A stretch of 64,000 nt of DNA, taken from NCBI GenBank assembly GCA_044356555.1, contig JBIKWB010000011.1:62001-126000 (forward strand), read 5' to 3'. The stretch comes from Tous-C4FEB sp044356555. GTDB taxonomy: Bacteria; Verrucomicrobiota; Verrucomicrobiia; Opitutales; Opitutaceae. Numbering within the stretch: the stretch's first letter is position 1; every line of letters starts with the position of its first letter. A program made the translations under genes and the position numbers. Positions 26,426 through 35,889 of the stretch are shown here, piece after piece. The notes beneath the pieces are model-generated. The model was not told where the DNA came from. It searched no databases and saw only the letters and a list, made by a program, of their open reading frames with translations.

Positions 26426-27441
26426 CGGGCGGCGAGAAGAACGGCGAAGGCGGCGGGGTCCATTGTGCGGGATCGGGCGTAGGGTAGACCGCGCAACCGG
26501 CGGAGCATGCGACCGGCACCGACGGGGCCGAGCAGTCGCGCCAGCCGGGCGAAAAGCGGACCGCCCAGTTCGGCGGCGGGAGCCGGCGGGACGGCGCGCC
26601 AGACGGAGAGGAGTCTCCTTTGGAATTCCGGTGAGAAATCGTAGGGAAGCCGACGCCATGCCTCAAAAGCGGCGAGCCCGACGGCGCGGCGGGCGGGGGC
26701 AGTATCGTGGGCGACGGGGCAGGCGGCGACGAACGCTTCCATAACTTCGAGCGAGGCGACCCCGAGTTTTTCCCAGTGGGATGTAAGGCGCGGGCCCGCG
26801 TGCGCGCCGACGATGGCGAGCGGACCAGGCACGCGCGCAACGCGAGTGGGGAGGACGGCTCCGTTGAAATAAAACCAGATCTCAGCGACGGAATTGTAGC
26901 GATGCGACGGCGGAAATAGCGGGGCCTGCACGAGGTCGCGCAGCCAAGTGGCGCGGAAAATCGGGCTGTGCGGGGCGGGTTGCACACGGAGGAAAAAATC
27001 GGCCGCTTCGGTCGTTTCGCGCAACGGTTCGTCGGGCGGCAACGCCAGCGTATCGTAGTCGCCGTCCAAGACGGCACGGGCGCAATCGGTGTAGCTCACG
27101 TCGAGAGCGCCAGCATCCATGGCGGCGAGTTGGCGGGAGAATTTCTCCGGCGCGACGAGATCATCGGAGTCGAGGAATTGCACGTAACGCCCGGTGGCGA
27201 CGGCGAGACCGGCGAGACGGGCGGCGAGGAGTCCGGCGTTCGCCTGGCGGACGAGGCGGTCGGCGCGATAGCCGGCGCGTTCGATATCGTGCAGCGCGGG
27301 CGGCTCGGAACCGTCGTCCACGACGATCAGCTCGACGGCGATTCCGACCGACGCGCGTTGCACGCTTTCGAGCGTGTAGCGGATGAGTTCGCCGCGGTTA
27401 TAAACCGGGACGACGACGGAGAGATCGGGAACGAAGGACAT
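26422..27441 (-). CDS. Glycosyltransferase family 2
   Basis: About 339 residues. LSVVVPVYNRGELIRYTLES, LIVVDDGSEPPA, and QFLDSDDLVAPEKFSRQL give the full GT-A signature. The ATG at 27441 shares one base with the upstream stop (TGATG). The C-terminal 120 residues are arginine-rich and poorly defined. A cytoplasmic inverting glycosyltransferase of unknown donor. Confidence 0.9.
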   Translation of the reverse strand: MSFVPDLSVVVPVYNRGELIRYTLESVQRASVGIAVELIVVDDGSEPPALHDIERAGYRADRLVRQANAGLLAARLAGLAVATGRYVQFLDSDDLVAPEKFSRQLAAMDAGALDVSYTDCARAVLDGDYDTLALPPDEPLRETTEAADFFLRVQPAPHSPIFRATWLRDLVQAPLFPPSHRYNSVAEIWFYFNGAVLPTRVARVPGPLAIVGAHAGPRLTSHWEKLGVASLEVMEAFVAACPVAHDTAPARRAVGLAAFEAWRRLPYDFSPEFQRRLLSVWRAVPPAPAAELGGPLFARLARLLGPVGAGRMLRRLRGLPYARSRTMDPAAFAVLLAAR

Positions 27442-28361
27442 CAATGGACGCGGCCTTCGAAGTGGCCGCAGGCGCCTTGCCAGCGGATTCGGGCAGCGGG
27501 TGAGGACCAAGCGCGGTGGGTGAACCACGCCTTGAGCTGGCGCAGTGGAACGCTCCATGCGGGGATGGGCGGCCAGTCGTTGGCCTCGTGGCGGGTGAGC
27601 ACCTGCATCCAGGATTTTTGGATGCCGCGATTCAGTCGGGCCAAGTAGGCGGGATCGAGTCTCTCGGCAGGAATGAGATGGGTTAGCGACAACTCGGGGA
27701 AATAACCGACGCTTGCGCCCGAACGGAGCACGGCGAAGATGAGATCATTGTCGCCGCCGGAAGTGAGTTCGCGGCCTCGGCGATCACTGAGGACGGAGGG
27801 AGCGGTGAGCCAGTCGCGCACGGATGAGCGACGGAGAGCCATGCCCGCGCCTACGGGCGCGCACGCGGGATAGACATTGCGGGAAGCGCCGGGCGGGCGA
27901 AGACCGGAGGCCAGGAGCGGGTTAGGGCCAAGATCACGGAGGGCGAGTAGGTCGAAGAATTCGTGCTGCCACGGGGCCGGCGAGGCCGCGAACTCCGGCA
28001 GAATGCGTCCTCCGATCGCGCCGAGCCCGGGCTGCGCGGTAAAAAGCGCGACGACACGGGCAAGGTAGTCGGGGGCGAGGACGTTGTCGTCGTCGACGAG
28101 GACACACAGTTCACCGCGGGCCTCGGCGAAGCCGCGACGCCGGGCAGCGGTGAGGCCAAGCGCGGGTTCGGTGAGGAGACGGAGGTTGGAAGGAGCTTCG
28201 GCGGCGAGGGCTGCACCGGTGAGAGGAGGAACGGAAGCGTTGTCGACCAAAAGAGTTTCCCAGTCGGTGGAAGGGAGCGATTGGGCGCGCAAGCCGGCTA
28301 GGGCGCGACGCAGGCGCCCGCGATCGGGACAGTGTGCGGGAACGATGACGGAGATCAGCAC
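27441..28361 (-). CDS. Glycosyltransferase family 2
   Basis: Begins with GTG at 28361, five bases after the acyltransferase stop, giving LISVIVPAHCPDRGRLRRAL. GT-A motifs LLVDNASVPPL and CVLVDDDNVLAPDYLARVV are present; three Asp in a row at the DxD are typical of the WfgS/WfeV-type subgroup. The acceptor region contains GGDNDLIFAVLRSG. Length is 306 aa. Upstream frame is shadow sequence. Confidence 0.9.
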   Translation of the reverse strand: MLISVIVPAHCPDRGRLRRALAGLRAQSLPSTDWETLLVDNASVPPLTGAALAAEAPSNLRLLTEPALGLTAARRRGFAEARGELCVLVDDDNVLAPDYLARVVALFTAQPGLGAIGGRILPEFAASPAPWQHEFFDLLALRDLGPNPLLASGLRPPGASRNVYPACAPVGAGMALRRSSVRDWLTAPSVLSDRRGRELTSGGDNDLIFAVLRSGASVGYFPELSLTHLIPAERLDPAYLARLNRGIQKSWMQVLTRHEANDWPPIPAWSVPLRQLKAWFTHRAWSSPAARIRWQGACGHFEGRVH

Positions 28362-28366
28362 GGTGA

Positions 28367-29415
28367 TCAGGCGCGGGCGGCCTGAAGAAACGGACGTTCG
28401 AACCACCGCCAGAAAAGCCAAGCGGACACGCCGACGAGCAGGCTCCAGATCAGTTGCAGACCAAAATAGGAAACGGCTAAGGTGGGCTCGGTGGGAAGAA
28501 AACGCAAAAACCCATAGACCCCGAGCGGGATGTGAACGAGGTAGAGGCTGTAGGAAAGACCGCCCAACCAGGCCAGTGGCCTGAGCCATGCGGGCAGCGC
28601 ACGAGGCAGAAGCACGACAAGGGTGAGCACGGTGAGGAAGGCGGCGATGAGCGAGCCGTTACCCGGACCGCGCGCGATGATTTCTGCAACCAAAGCCAGA
28701 GCGGAGACTGCGGCCATCGCGGCACCGGCGGCCGGGTTCGCGCGCCAGACCGGGAGCACTGCGCCGAGACCGAACATAGGCCAGAGGTGAACGAAGAAGA
28801 ACGGGCGGTCTTGGGCAGCGCGGGCCAAAGCGCGACGACGCAGCAGATCGCATGGACGACGGCAAGCCGCCAGACCCGCGACGGTCCGAGGCGTGACGCG
28901 AGTAACAGGAGCCCGCATACGACGTAAAACGCCGCTTCTGCTACAAGGGACCAGTTAACCCAGTTCATGTTTTTGACTGACGTCGCCGGATCGGTGCAAA
29001 GCGCAAGGGTCGCGAGAATCGCACCGGGAGTGGTGGGCAGGGTTGCGACGTCGTTGACGCCGCGAACTAGTTTAAAGCCGAGGGCGAGCGCGGCAACCAA
29101 GGCGAGGCTGGCCCAGTAAGCGGGTAAAATCCGCCGGGCGCGCCGCCGGGCGAAGTCGGCGGGCCCGGAGCAGCGTAGCCAGGTGGTGCCGACACAGTAG
29201 CCGCTGAGCACGAAGAACACGGGAACCCCAAGGTAACCGAAATGGAAGACGGCATGCCACGCCTCTGCGGCGGTGGAGTTGGCGGGTGTGGCCACGAGGA
29301 TGTTGAGGTGGAACAACGCGACGACGATGGCGGCGACCGCACGAAGACAGTCGATCCAGCCGTTGCGGTCGGCGCCCCCGGTTGGTCGCGGTCGGTCGGG
29401 AATTTGCTCGGTCAT
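28367..29415 (-). pseudogene. Acyltransferase 3 family protein, interrupted by an apparent frameshift
   Basis: From ATG 29415 (ATGA overlap) one frame encodes the start of an OafA/acyltransferase-3 protein: GWIDCLRAVAAIVVALFHLN, FGYLGVPVFFVLSGYCVGTT and NWSLVAEAAFYVV. It turns arginine/serine-rich after about 28830. The family sequence continues in another frame: PFFFVHLWPMFGLGAVLPV, LGGLSYSLYLVHIPLGVYGF and a final ERPFLQ, to a stop at 28367. Joining the two frames needs one extra base near 28798-28835, so one nucleotide appears to be missing. Joined, it would be a normal integral-membrane O-acyltransferase. It is either a real mutation, a slippage site, or an assembly error. Confidence 0.8.
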
Positions 29416-30218
29416 CGCTCGGCGGCGTAATTCTCCAGCGGGTGGGCCGTGTCTTCGCGGCGCGTCAACGAGCGTAGGCGGAAACCTGCGCGCAACAGCT
29501 GGCCGGCCACGGGGTCGTCGAGGGAACGGTCGTCGAGGTTGCCGGCGCCCTCGAATACGACGGCGCGCAGGGCGGGAGCCGTCAGCAGCGTCCCGAGGCC
29601 GAGGAGGACATCGGCCTCGCCGCCCTCGACATCGAGCTTGATCACCGTGGGTGCGGGAAATTTTCCGGCGGCGACGAGCGCGTCGCCGCGAGCACACTCG
29701 GCCGGAATGACGGAGTCGTAGCGCGCTTCGGACCACGGATGGAGCGTCGTCATGCCGGGATTGCCGGAGGCGACGACGTGGAGGTTGCGCGTGCCTGGAG
29801 CAGAGCTAAGCGCGAGCGGAACCACGGCGACCTCGGCGCGGTTGAGCTGCGCGTGATGTTGGATGAGCGAGGCCATCGCGGGGTTGGGCTCGAAGGCCAC
29901 AACGAAGGCGGCGGGCGCTAGGATTTTCGCGGTGACTGCGTGCAAACCAAAATTGCCGCCGATGTCCCACAGCACGGCGCCGAGCCCGAGCCGGGGGCGC
30001 AGGGCCTCGAAGACTTCGGATTCGTAGTAGCCCTCGCGCAGGACATGGGCGGGGATATAGTCGTGCGGGGGCAGATCAAAGACGCCGCCGTAGCGCGTGC
30101 GGGCGCGCAGGGCGGCGCGGCCGGCGAGCCGTGAATGCAAGCGATACGCCGGCTGGAACCCGCGCCAACCCCGACGAAACCAGACGGCGAGGAGGCGATC
30201 GGCGACCGGGACGTTCAT
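29412..30218 (-). CDS. FkbM family methyltransferase (5 of 5)
   Basis: A 268-residue product from ATG 30218 (ATGA overlap with the acetyltransferase stop). Motifs: VLWDIGGNFGLHAVTA for SAM binding, VVAFEPNPAMASL, and the FkbM signature VIKLDVEGGEADVLLGLG. The glycine loop is intact, so this copy is likely active. The open frame upstream is arginine-rich shadow sequence. Confidence 0.9.
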   Translation of the reverse strand: MNVPVADRLLAVWFRRGWRGFQPAYRLHSRLAGRAALRARTRYGGVFDLPPHDYIPAHVLREGYYESEVFEALRPRLGLGAVLWDIGGNFGLHAVTAKILAPAAFVVAFEPNPAMASLIQHHAQLNRAEVAVVPLALSSAPGTRNLHVVASGNPGMTTLHPWSEARYDSVIPAECARGDALVAAGKFPAPTVIKLDVEGGEADVLLGLGTLLTAPALRAVVFEGAGNLDDRSLDDPVAGQLLRAGFRLRSLTRREDTAHPLENYAAER

Positions 30219-30772
30219 GCGGCTGCCGGACGCATCCCGTAAACGACGGCGGGCACTCCGCGAGCGAGTGATCCCGGCGCGAGATCTTTGGTGACTACGG
30301 CTCCGGCCGCGACGACGCAGCCGTCGCCGACGGTGACGCCGCCGAGGACGGTGACGCCAGCACCTAGCCACACATCGCGGCCGATGCGCGTGGGTTTGAG
30401 CACGTCAGGCTCCCAGCGGATGTGCCGGTCGAGGGGCGGAATCGTGTGGTTGGACGAAAGGATGCGGCAATGCATGGATACGAGGGTATCGTCGCCGACA
30501 GTGACGCCACCGTGGCCGTAAACGACGGCGTAGGGGCCGATGAACACGTTTTTCCCGAGCGAAATTTCGCCGCCGTAAGCATGGAGGACGACGCCGGTTT
30601 CGAGGTGGCAGCGCGGCCCGAGGGAAATGCAGCCGGATCGGGTCGAGACCAAGCCGAGGTGGCAATCGAGACTATCGGCGAGCCGGCAATCCGAGGCGAG
30701 AACGACTCCGGCGTGTCGGAGGCGCAAGATGCGATACCAGTTGACGAGGCGAGCTGCAGGAAAGTGCGGCAT
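30215..30772 (-). CDS. Hexapeptide-repeat acyltransferase
   Basis: A 185-residue left-handed beta-helix protein with many hexapeptide repeats (for example ISLGKNVFIGPYAVVYG and TRIGRDVWLGAGVTVLGG) and the catalytic histidine in LSSNHTIPPLDR. The C terminus GVPAVVYGMRP is typical of the maltose/galactoside O-acetyltransferase and CatB-like branch. It probably acetylates a glycan sugar with acetyl-CoA and forms trimers. It lies 8 bp downstream of a GT2 gene and overlaps the FkbM start. Confidence 0.9.
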   Translation of the reverse strand: MPHFPAARLVNWYRILRLRHAGVVLASDCRLADSLDCHLGLVSTRSGCISLGPRCHLETGVVLHAYGGEISLGKNVFIGPYAVVYGHGGVTVGDDTLVSMHCRILSSNHTIPPLDRHIRWEPDVLKPTRIGRDVWLGAGVTVLGGVTVGDGCVVAAGAVVTKDLAPGSLARGVPAVVYGMRPAAA

Positions 30773-30780
30773 GGAAATTA

Positions 30781-31692
30781 TCAGTTACGGGCGCGCCAAA
30801 AATTCTGGAGACGGAGCAAGACGATGGCGGGGAGAAGAGCACGGAGGGCGCGGAGGGCGGGGTGTCGAGTCGTGGGGACCGGGTGGTCGAGCCGGCGGCA
30901 AAGAGCGAGGGCAGGGCGAGCGCCGTCATAGTCGGCGAGAGCGACGAGGTTTTGCGCGGCCTTCTCCGATTCTTCGGCAATTGCCGGGCGAGCAACGGAT
31001 GGAAGCGTCGCGGCGTATTTTTCAAGGGCTTGAATCCGGCAGCGCCAATTTTTGCGGTAGTCGTGGCTAAAGCTGTCGGTGTGACGGAGCGACCAGGTAA
31101 AGACGCCGGGGACGTAGCGGATACGGCCGCCCGCGGCCGCGAGGCGCACATAGACGTCGTTGTCTTCCCACATCAGGAGCGATTCGTCGAAGCCGCCGGC
31201 GGCGAGAAAGGCGTCGCGGCGGAAGAGGCCGTTGTTGATGCCGACGGGATGGCGAATGAGGTAGCTCACGGGGTCGGCGGCGAGCGACTCGGCGGCGTAA
31301 CGCCATTCCATCCAGAGTTCGCGTTTTTCCTCGCCGATCCAGTCGGCGTCGCAGAAGGCGATATCGGAGGCTTTATCGACGGCGGCGAGGAGCGTCGCGA
31401 GATAAGCGGGGGAGATGAGGTCGTCGGCGTCGTGAAAATGGATCCAGTCACCAGTAGCGGTGGCCGCGAGTCGGTTGCGGGCACGGGCGGGACCGGTGCA
31501 GGGGCCGTCGGCGGGAAGCACCCGGGCGCCGAGGGAACGTGCGACCACGGCGGTGTCGTCGGTGGAGCGGTCGTCGTAGCAAATGATTTCGTCGAAGGGG
31601 CGGACTTGGCTGCGCACACCTTCGAAAAGACGCGGAAGGTAGCCGGCGGCGTTGCGGCAGGGGACGAGAAGGGAAACGCGAGGGGAATTCAC
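30781..31692 (-). CDS. Glycosyltransferase family 2
   Basis: A GTG start at 31692 overlaps the GT61 stop as GTGA and gives VNSPRVSLLVPCRNAAGYL. GT-A motifs EIICYDDRSTDDTAVVARS and HFHDADDLISPAYL are complete, and the base region ESLLMWEDNDVYVRLA is present. Length is 303 aa. Donor sugar unknown. Confidence 0.91.
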   Translation of the reverse strand: MNSPRVSLLVPCRNAAGYLPRLFEGVRSQVRPFDEIICYDDRSTDDTAVVARSLGARVLPADGPCTGPARARNRLAATATGDWIHFHDADDLISPAYLATLLAAVDKASDIAFCDADWIGEEKRELWMEWRYAAESLAADPVSYLIRHPVGINNGLFRRDAFLAAGGFDESLLMWEDNDVYVRLAAAGGRIRYVPGVFTWSLRHTDSFSHDYRKNWRCRIQALEKYAATLPSVARPAIAEESEKAAQNLVALADYDGARPALALCRRLDHPVPTTRHPALRALRALLPAIVLLRLQNFWRARN

Positions 31693-32843
31693 GGAGCGAA
31701 CGGAGGCAGGACTCGGGCGATGGCGGCGGCGAGTTCGTCGAGTTTGGAGGGATTCTCGAAGTCTACCGTCGCCCAGTGGTAGTGGGCCCCGGCGAGACCG
31801 GCGAGCCGGTGGTAGATCGGCTGGCGGCGTTCGTGGGGGAATAGTTCGAATAGGTGCGCGCCCGGCGGGCAAAACGCGACGTGGGCGAGGCCCGCTCCGT
31901 GAGGGCCGGCGACGGCGGCGCAATCGGCGAAAAGGGCGATTTGCTCAGCAGGAGCGAGCGCGGAGAGCACAACGGGAACAAAGCCGGGGAGGCGGGCGAT
32001 AAACTCGGTTTCCCACGAAATGCGGCGGACGGCGGCGTCGGTGCGGCTGATCCAAATGCGGCGGCCTGGGTGCGCGACTGGGACGTGGCCGAGCCGAGTG
32101 CGGAGGTCGGCGAGAGTGGCGGGCGACGGCTGTTGGTCGCGCATCGGATAGTCGGTGAAGAGGAGTTGCTCGCAGCGAAAATGGGCGAGGCCGCGGGCCC
32201 AGATGATCTTGGCGGCAGGCACGCCGGCGAGAGCCAGCCACTTTTCATGGAAGCCGCCGGGAGAGCCGTTAACGAGAATATGGTCTACGGTCGGGAGCAA
32301 ATCGGCCGCGGGGTGGAGTCGCGGAATCGCTTCGAGCAGGAGGTGATAAAAGCCCTCGCCGCTGAGTGTGAGTAGGCTGAGCGTGCAGCCCGGCAAAAGG
32401 ACAGGCGCGGGATAGCGGGGCGCGCTCAACAACGGATGGGCAAGGGCGGGCTGGGTCCATTGCCGGAGCGTCTCCGCAATGGCGGTGCGGGTGCGGGGAC
32501 AGTAGACCACGCCGTCGGTCGTGGCGACGCAGGCATCGGAGAGACTGTAAAGCGAGAGTGCGGCAGGGAAGAACACGCCCGACTCGCGGTAACGAAGACC
32601 GGCGTCGAGCGATTCCCAAGTGGGCGTTTGGCCGAGGAGTGCGTGTGCGGGGCCGTAAACTACAGGGGCCGGGGTTGGCGCGATGCGGCGGCCGGCAAGA
32701 TCTTCAGCGCGGTGCACACCGTGCGCGAAGTAGTTTAGACGCCCTCGCGCAATTTCATCGAATGGCGCGGCGCGCCACGGGCCGGAGCCGACGGCGCGGT
32801 TGACCAATCGAGATAGAAAACGAGGTGAGAGCGGAGAATTCAC
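31689..32843 (-). CDS. Glycosyltransferase family 61 (DUF563)
   Basis: From the GTG at 32843 (GTGA overlap with the GT39-like stop) the product is 384 residues. The GT61 hallmarks are GEGFYHLLLEAIPRLHPA, WISRTDAAVRRI and the C-terminal AGPHGAGLAHVAFCPPGA. GT61 enzymes transfer xylose, arabinose or GlcNAc in eukaryotes; bacterial members occur in capsule and EPS clusters with undefined specificity. The open frame upstream of 32843 is shadow sequence inside the preceding gene. Confidence 0.88.
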   Translation of the reverse strand: MNSPLSPRFLSRLVNRAVGSGPWRAAPFDEIARGRLNYFAHGVHRAEDLAGRRIAPTPAPVVYGPAHALLGQTPTWESLDAGLRYRESGVFFPAALSLYSLSDACVATTDGVVYCPRTRTAIAETLRQWTQPALAHPLLSAPRYPAPVLLPGCTLSLLTLSGEGFYHLLLEAIPRLHPAADLLPTVDHILVNGSPGGFHEKWLALAGVPAAKIIWARGLAHFRCEQLLFTDYPMRDQQPSPATLADLRTRLGHVPVAHPGRRIWISRTDAAVRRISWETEFIARLPGFVPVVLSALAPAEQIALFADCAAVAGPHGAGLAHVAFCPPGAHLFELFPHERRQPIYHRLAGLAGAHYHWATVDFENPSKLDELAAAIARVLPPFAP

Positions 32844-34804
32844 GGCACCAAAGGCAAACGCGCGGGTAACGATTCGATCAATTCGACCGGAGGGCCACGC
32901 AGGGCGAGATCGAGTTCGGAGCGATCCACCCGGTAAACAAGGAACCCGGTTCCGACGCGGGCGTCGGCCGGACGGCGGCGCAATTGGGAACAAAGTCGTG
33001 CGGTAAACAGTTGGTGCAGGCGCAGGTGTTGGGAAGCGTCGAGGCGCGCGGCGCCGCCGGGCGCCGTGGCGACCGCGAACATTGCGCTGTAGTCGGCTTC
33101 CAGCGCGCGCGACCATGGACCGAAAACCGCAGGGTTGCCGCCTTGGAGAACAGTCGGGCTGACGATGTAGGCGCCGGGTCCAAAGCGGTTGGGATCGAAG
33201 GCAGGTGCGGGAAAAATGCCGTCGATCTGCTCGACACGCAACCCGTGGGCTTCTGGCGGAGCGACGCCGAAGTAGGCGAGATAGAAGGGGTCGCGCGCCC
33301 AGGCGGGGCGCGACGGGTCGTCGAGCCAACGTTTCAGTGCTGGTAAGTCTTCGCCCCAGTCAGAGGAACTGTCGACCAGCCAGACGTAGCCACGCGCCGG
33401 GCCGCCTGCGACGGTGTTGGTCCAGGCGAGCTCGTTCGGGTGGGCTTCGATTGTAGAAACGAAGAGACCGCCGCCAGCGAGCGCGAGGCCAGCGGCGGCA
33501 AAACGACGTCGCGCGCCCTCGAGAAACAGGGCCGTCCCGCCGGCGAGAATGAGGACGGCGGGGTAGAGTGGTAACAGGTGACGGAGACCGATGTTGACGT
33601 TGCTGCGAAGCGCCAACGCGCCGTAGACGCCGACGAGGGCGAGCAGCGGCCACACGCGGTAACCGAGCGACAACGGCGCGGGACCTTCGGCGACGACCGG
33701 AGGCGTCGTCCGGCGATACGACCAGATGCCAACCATGCCGGCGCCGATCAGCCCGAGAGCGGCGAGCGGGGTCTTGAGTAAGAATGCGACCGGGAAGAAA
33801 AGCACCTGCCCGCCGAGAGTATAGTTTCCCGCGAGAAAACTCGGTCGGGGCGTGTGAATACTCCGGAGCCCGCCGAGATCGAAGAGGAGAGGATCAGGCA
33901 GAAGCAACGTCGCTCGCAGCGCCATGACGCCGCGGTAAGTGAGAGTGCCGGGCGCGAGCGCGGCCCATTCGTAGGGATACGCGCCGGGGTTGCGTGAAAA
34001 ACCGAAGAACGCCCAAATTGTTAGCCACGCAACGAACACGGTCGCCCCGGCGGCGAACGTGAGCGGGAATACCAGAGCGCGGCCCGTTTTAGCCTCGCGA
34101 CCGGCTCCGCCGATGGGCGCGAAAATCAGCGCTGGACCGCGCCAGAGACGGACAACCACGAGCACTGCGGCGATGCCAAAAAACGCGATAGACGAATATT
34201 TTGCGAGGAGCAGGGCGCCGAATGAGAGCCCGGCGAGACCGATGCGCAACGGATCGACCCGGTGCAGCAACCGCCACCACGCGAGCGTGGCGAGCAATAG
34301 CAGCCAGGCCGCTACGACGTCGGTCGTTGCAAGCGCGCCGTGTGCGATCAGCGGCGGGCAGGTCGCGAAGGCCGCGAGCGAAAGGATTCCGCCGGTCCGG
34401 CCGAAGAGCGCGGAGGAGCAAAGCAACACCGTGAGGCCGAGTCCCACGCCGGCGAGGGTGACCATCGCGCGGGCGGAGCGGAGCAAGGTGACGTGATCGG
34501 CCGAGCCAGAGTAGAGAAGCGCCTGCCCGAGCGCGCCGGGATCGCGGGGCGAGGTCGACGGCGGGAAGGAGGGGTTCAGGGCGAGCATCGGGAGCGCGAG
34601 AAATTTCTGCGCGAGAAAAAGGTTGTAGGTGACCGTGCCGTAGTCGCCGAAGACCCAGTAACTGTAGCCGGCGCCGAGGTGCCCGGGCTCGTCCCAGGTC
34701 GCGGATTTTTGCCGTCCGAAATCGAGGGCGAGCGCGGCGAAAAGCGCCAACAGAAGGGAAGCGACGGCCGAGTAACGAAAATTCGATTCGAAAATTGAAT
34801 TCAT
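32840..34804 (-). CDS. GT39/PMT-like polyprenyl-phosphate glycosyltransferase (GT-C membrane protein)
   Basis: A 654-residue integral membrane protein with about 11-13 hydrophobic segments. The first periplasmic loop has ATWDEPGHLGAGYSYW, where the acidic pair is the expected catalytic/metal site of GT-C enzymes (ArnT/PMT). A second marker is LLAKYSSIAFFG. The C terminus, from about residue 480, is a soluble periplasmic domain. Such enzymes use polyprenyl-phosphate sugars to modify glycans, lipids or proteins outside the membrane. It overlaps both neighbours by 4 nt. Confidence 0.85.
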   Translation of the reverse strand: MNSIFESNFRYSAVASLLLALFAALALDFGRQKSATWDEPGHLGAGYSYWVFGDYGTVTYNLFLAQKFLALPMLALNPSFPPSTSPRDPGALGQALLYSGSADHVTLLRSARAMVTLAGVGLGLTVLLCSSALFGRTGGILSLAAFATCPPLIAHGALATTDVVAAWLLLLATLAWWRLLHRVDPLRIGLAGLSFGALLLAKYSSIAFFGIAAVLVVVRLWRGPALIFAPIGGAGREAKTGRALVFPLTFAAGATVFVAWLTIWAFFGFSRNPGAYPYEWAALAPGTLTYRGVMALRATLLLPDPLLFDLGGLRSIHTPRPSFLAGNYTLGGQVLFFPVAFLLKTPLAALGLIGAGMVGIWSYRRTTPPVVAEGPAPLSLGYRVWPLLALVGVYGALALRSNVNIGLRHLLPLYPAVLILAGGTALFLEGARRRFAAAGLALAGGGLFVSTIEAHPNELAWTNTVAGGPARGYVWLVDSSSDWGEDLPALKRWLDDPSRPAWARDPFYLAYFGVAPPEAHGLRVEQIDGIFPAPAFDPNRFGPGAYIVSPTVLQGGNPAVFGPWSRALEADYSAMFAVATAPGGAARLDASQHLRLHQLFTARLCSQLRRRPADARVGTGFLVYRVDRSELDLALRGPPVELIESLPARLPLVP

Positions 34805-35886
34805 CCCATGAGCGTTTTCTTCAGCCGTCGAATCAATGGCGGGGTCGGCGGCTGCCAGAGGCGTAAATCCCCTGGCTTGCCCTTAGGCGGCGCGAAATCT
34901 AACGCAAACGGATCCGCTTCGTCGGGGGTGGTCCGCCACCACTGTTCTGAAAAATGCTCTCGTTGCTCGACGGTGACGGTAGTTCCGTCCTCGAAACAGC
35001 CGAACTCGCACGTCCAGCTACGGCATTGATCGCGACCGTGCACCACTAGCCTTTTTCCGTAGTCAGCCAAGAGAGCCGAGATTGCGGGAGTTTCTGGGTA
35101 GTTACAGGATGGGTTCCCTAGATGAAGGCGGGTAGGGCGGGTTTCGTCGAAACCGCTAAAATGAAACGCCGTCAATGGTATGCCGGCCGCAGTAAGAAGA
35201 GATCCGTGTCCTGCGATCGGGCGCTCGTCGAGGTTCCATGAGGAGACATTGTATCCTAGATTTCGAAGGCATGTTGCATCTGGCACAAACGCTAGCGCAT
35301 ACCCGAGCCATGGTTGGTCGTAGGACCATTCGTTGCGTAGGTTGCCTGGTGATTGCATCATTTTGGACCACCACCGAAAAAAAACTCTCGACGGCTCGGT
35401 GGCTCGGGCAGCGAAGAGGCCTGCATTGAAGATACCCGATCGGAGAATGATTAGTTCCGACGGAAGCACTCCGTCAGGAACTGGGCCGCAAATGTGCGGA
35501 GTAACCACTACCGAGTGCTCCTCGACTGCGGCGAGCAACTCGTCAGGTGAGCGGAAAAACAGGACGTCGTTGTCGGCGTAAATGACCCGTGTGTATCCGA
35601 GCGTGGTCAACGCATGAAGAACCAAAGGAGCCTTTAGGGCGCAGCAGAGAGCGGTAGGGTCTAGCGCAAAGGCGAGTTTTCTTAGCCCGGGAATCTTTAG
35701 CTCGTTTGCCGGCAGAATTGAGAAATGTTCAGTCGTAGGGTCGAAAAACCCGTCGGGTGTATCGGCCAGAAGTAGGATTCGATCCGCTTCAGGCACGTGC
35801 TCTGCCACAGTCTCCATCATGGCACGTGCTCGGTGCAGGTAGTTCCGGGTGGAAACACTAACGACGGCTAGATTACGGCGAGTCAT
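34801..35886 (-). CDS. Putative nucleotide-diphospho-sugar transferase (DxD protein)
   Basis: A 361-residue protein with LAVVSVSTRNYLHRARAMME, YTRVIYADNDVLFFRSPDEL, FNAGLFAARATEP and WSYDQPWLGYAL. These fit a GT-A nucleotide-diphospho-sugar transferase fold (DND as the metal motif). It belongs to the same group as 25427-26425. Base composition is visibly less GC-rich than the genes downstream, and it marks the left end of a lower-GC cassette running to about 38.4 kb. Reaction unknown. Confidence 0.68.
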   Translation of the reverse strand: MTRRNLAVVSVSTRNYLHRARAMMETVAEHVPEADRILLLADTPDGFFDPTTEHFSILPANELKIPGLRKLAFALDPTALCCALKAPLVLHALTTLGYTRVIYADNDVLFFRSPDELLAAVEEHSVVVTPHICGPVPDGVLPSELIILRSGIFNAGLFAARATEPSRVFFRWWSKMMQSPGNLRNEWSYDQPWLGYALAFVPDATCLRNLGYNVSSWNLDERPIAGHGSLLTAAGIPLTAFHFSGFDETRPTRLHLGNPSCNYPETPAISALLADYGKRLVVHGRDQCRSWTCEFGCFEDGTTVTVEQREHFSEQWWRTTPDEADPFALDFAPPKGKPGDLRLWQPPTPPLIRRLKKTLMG

Positions 35887-35889
35887 GAA

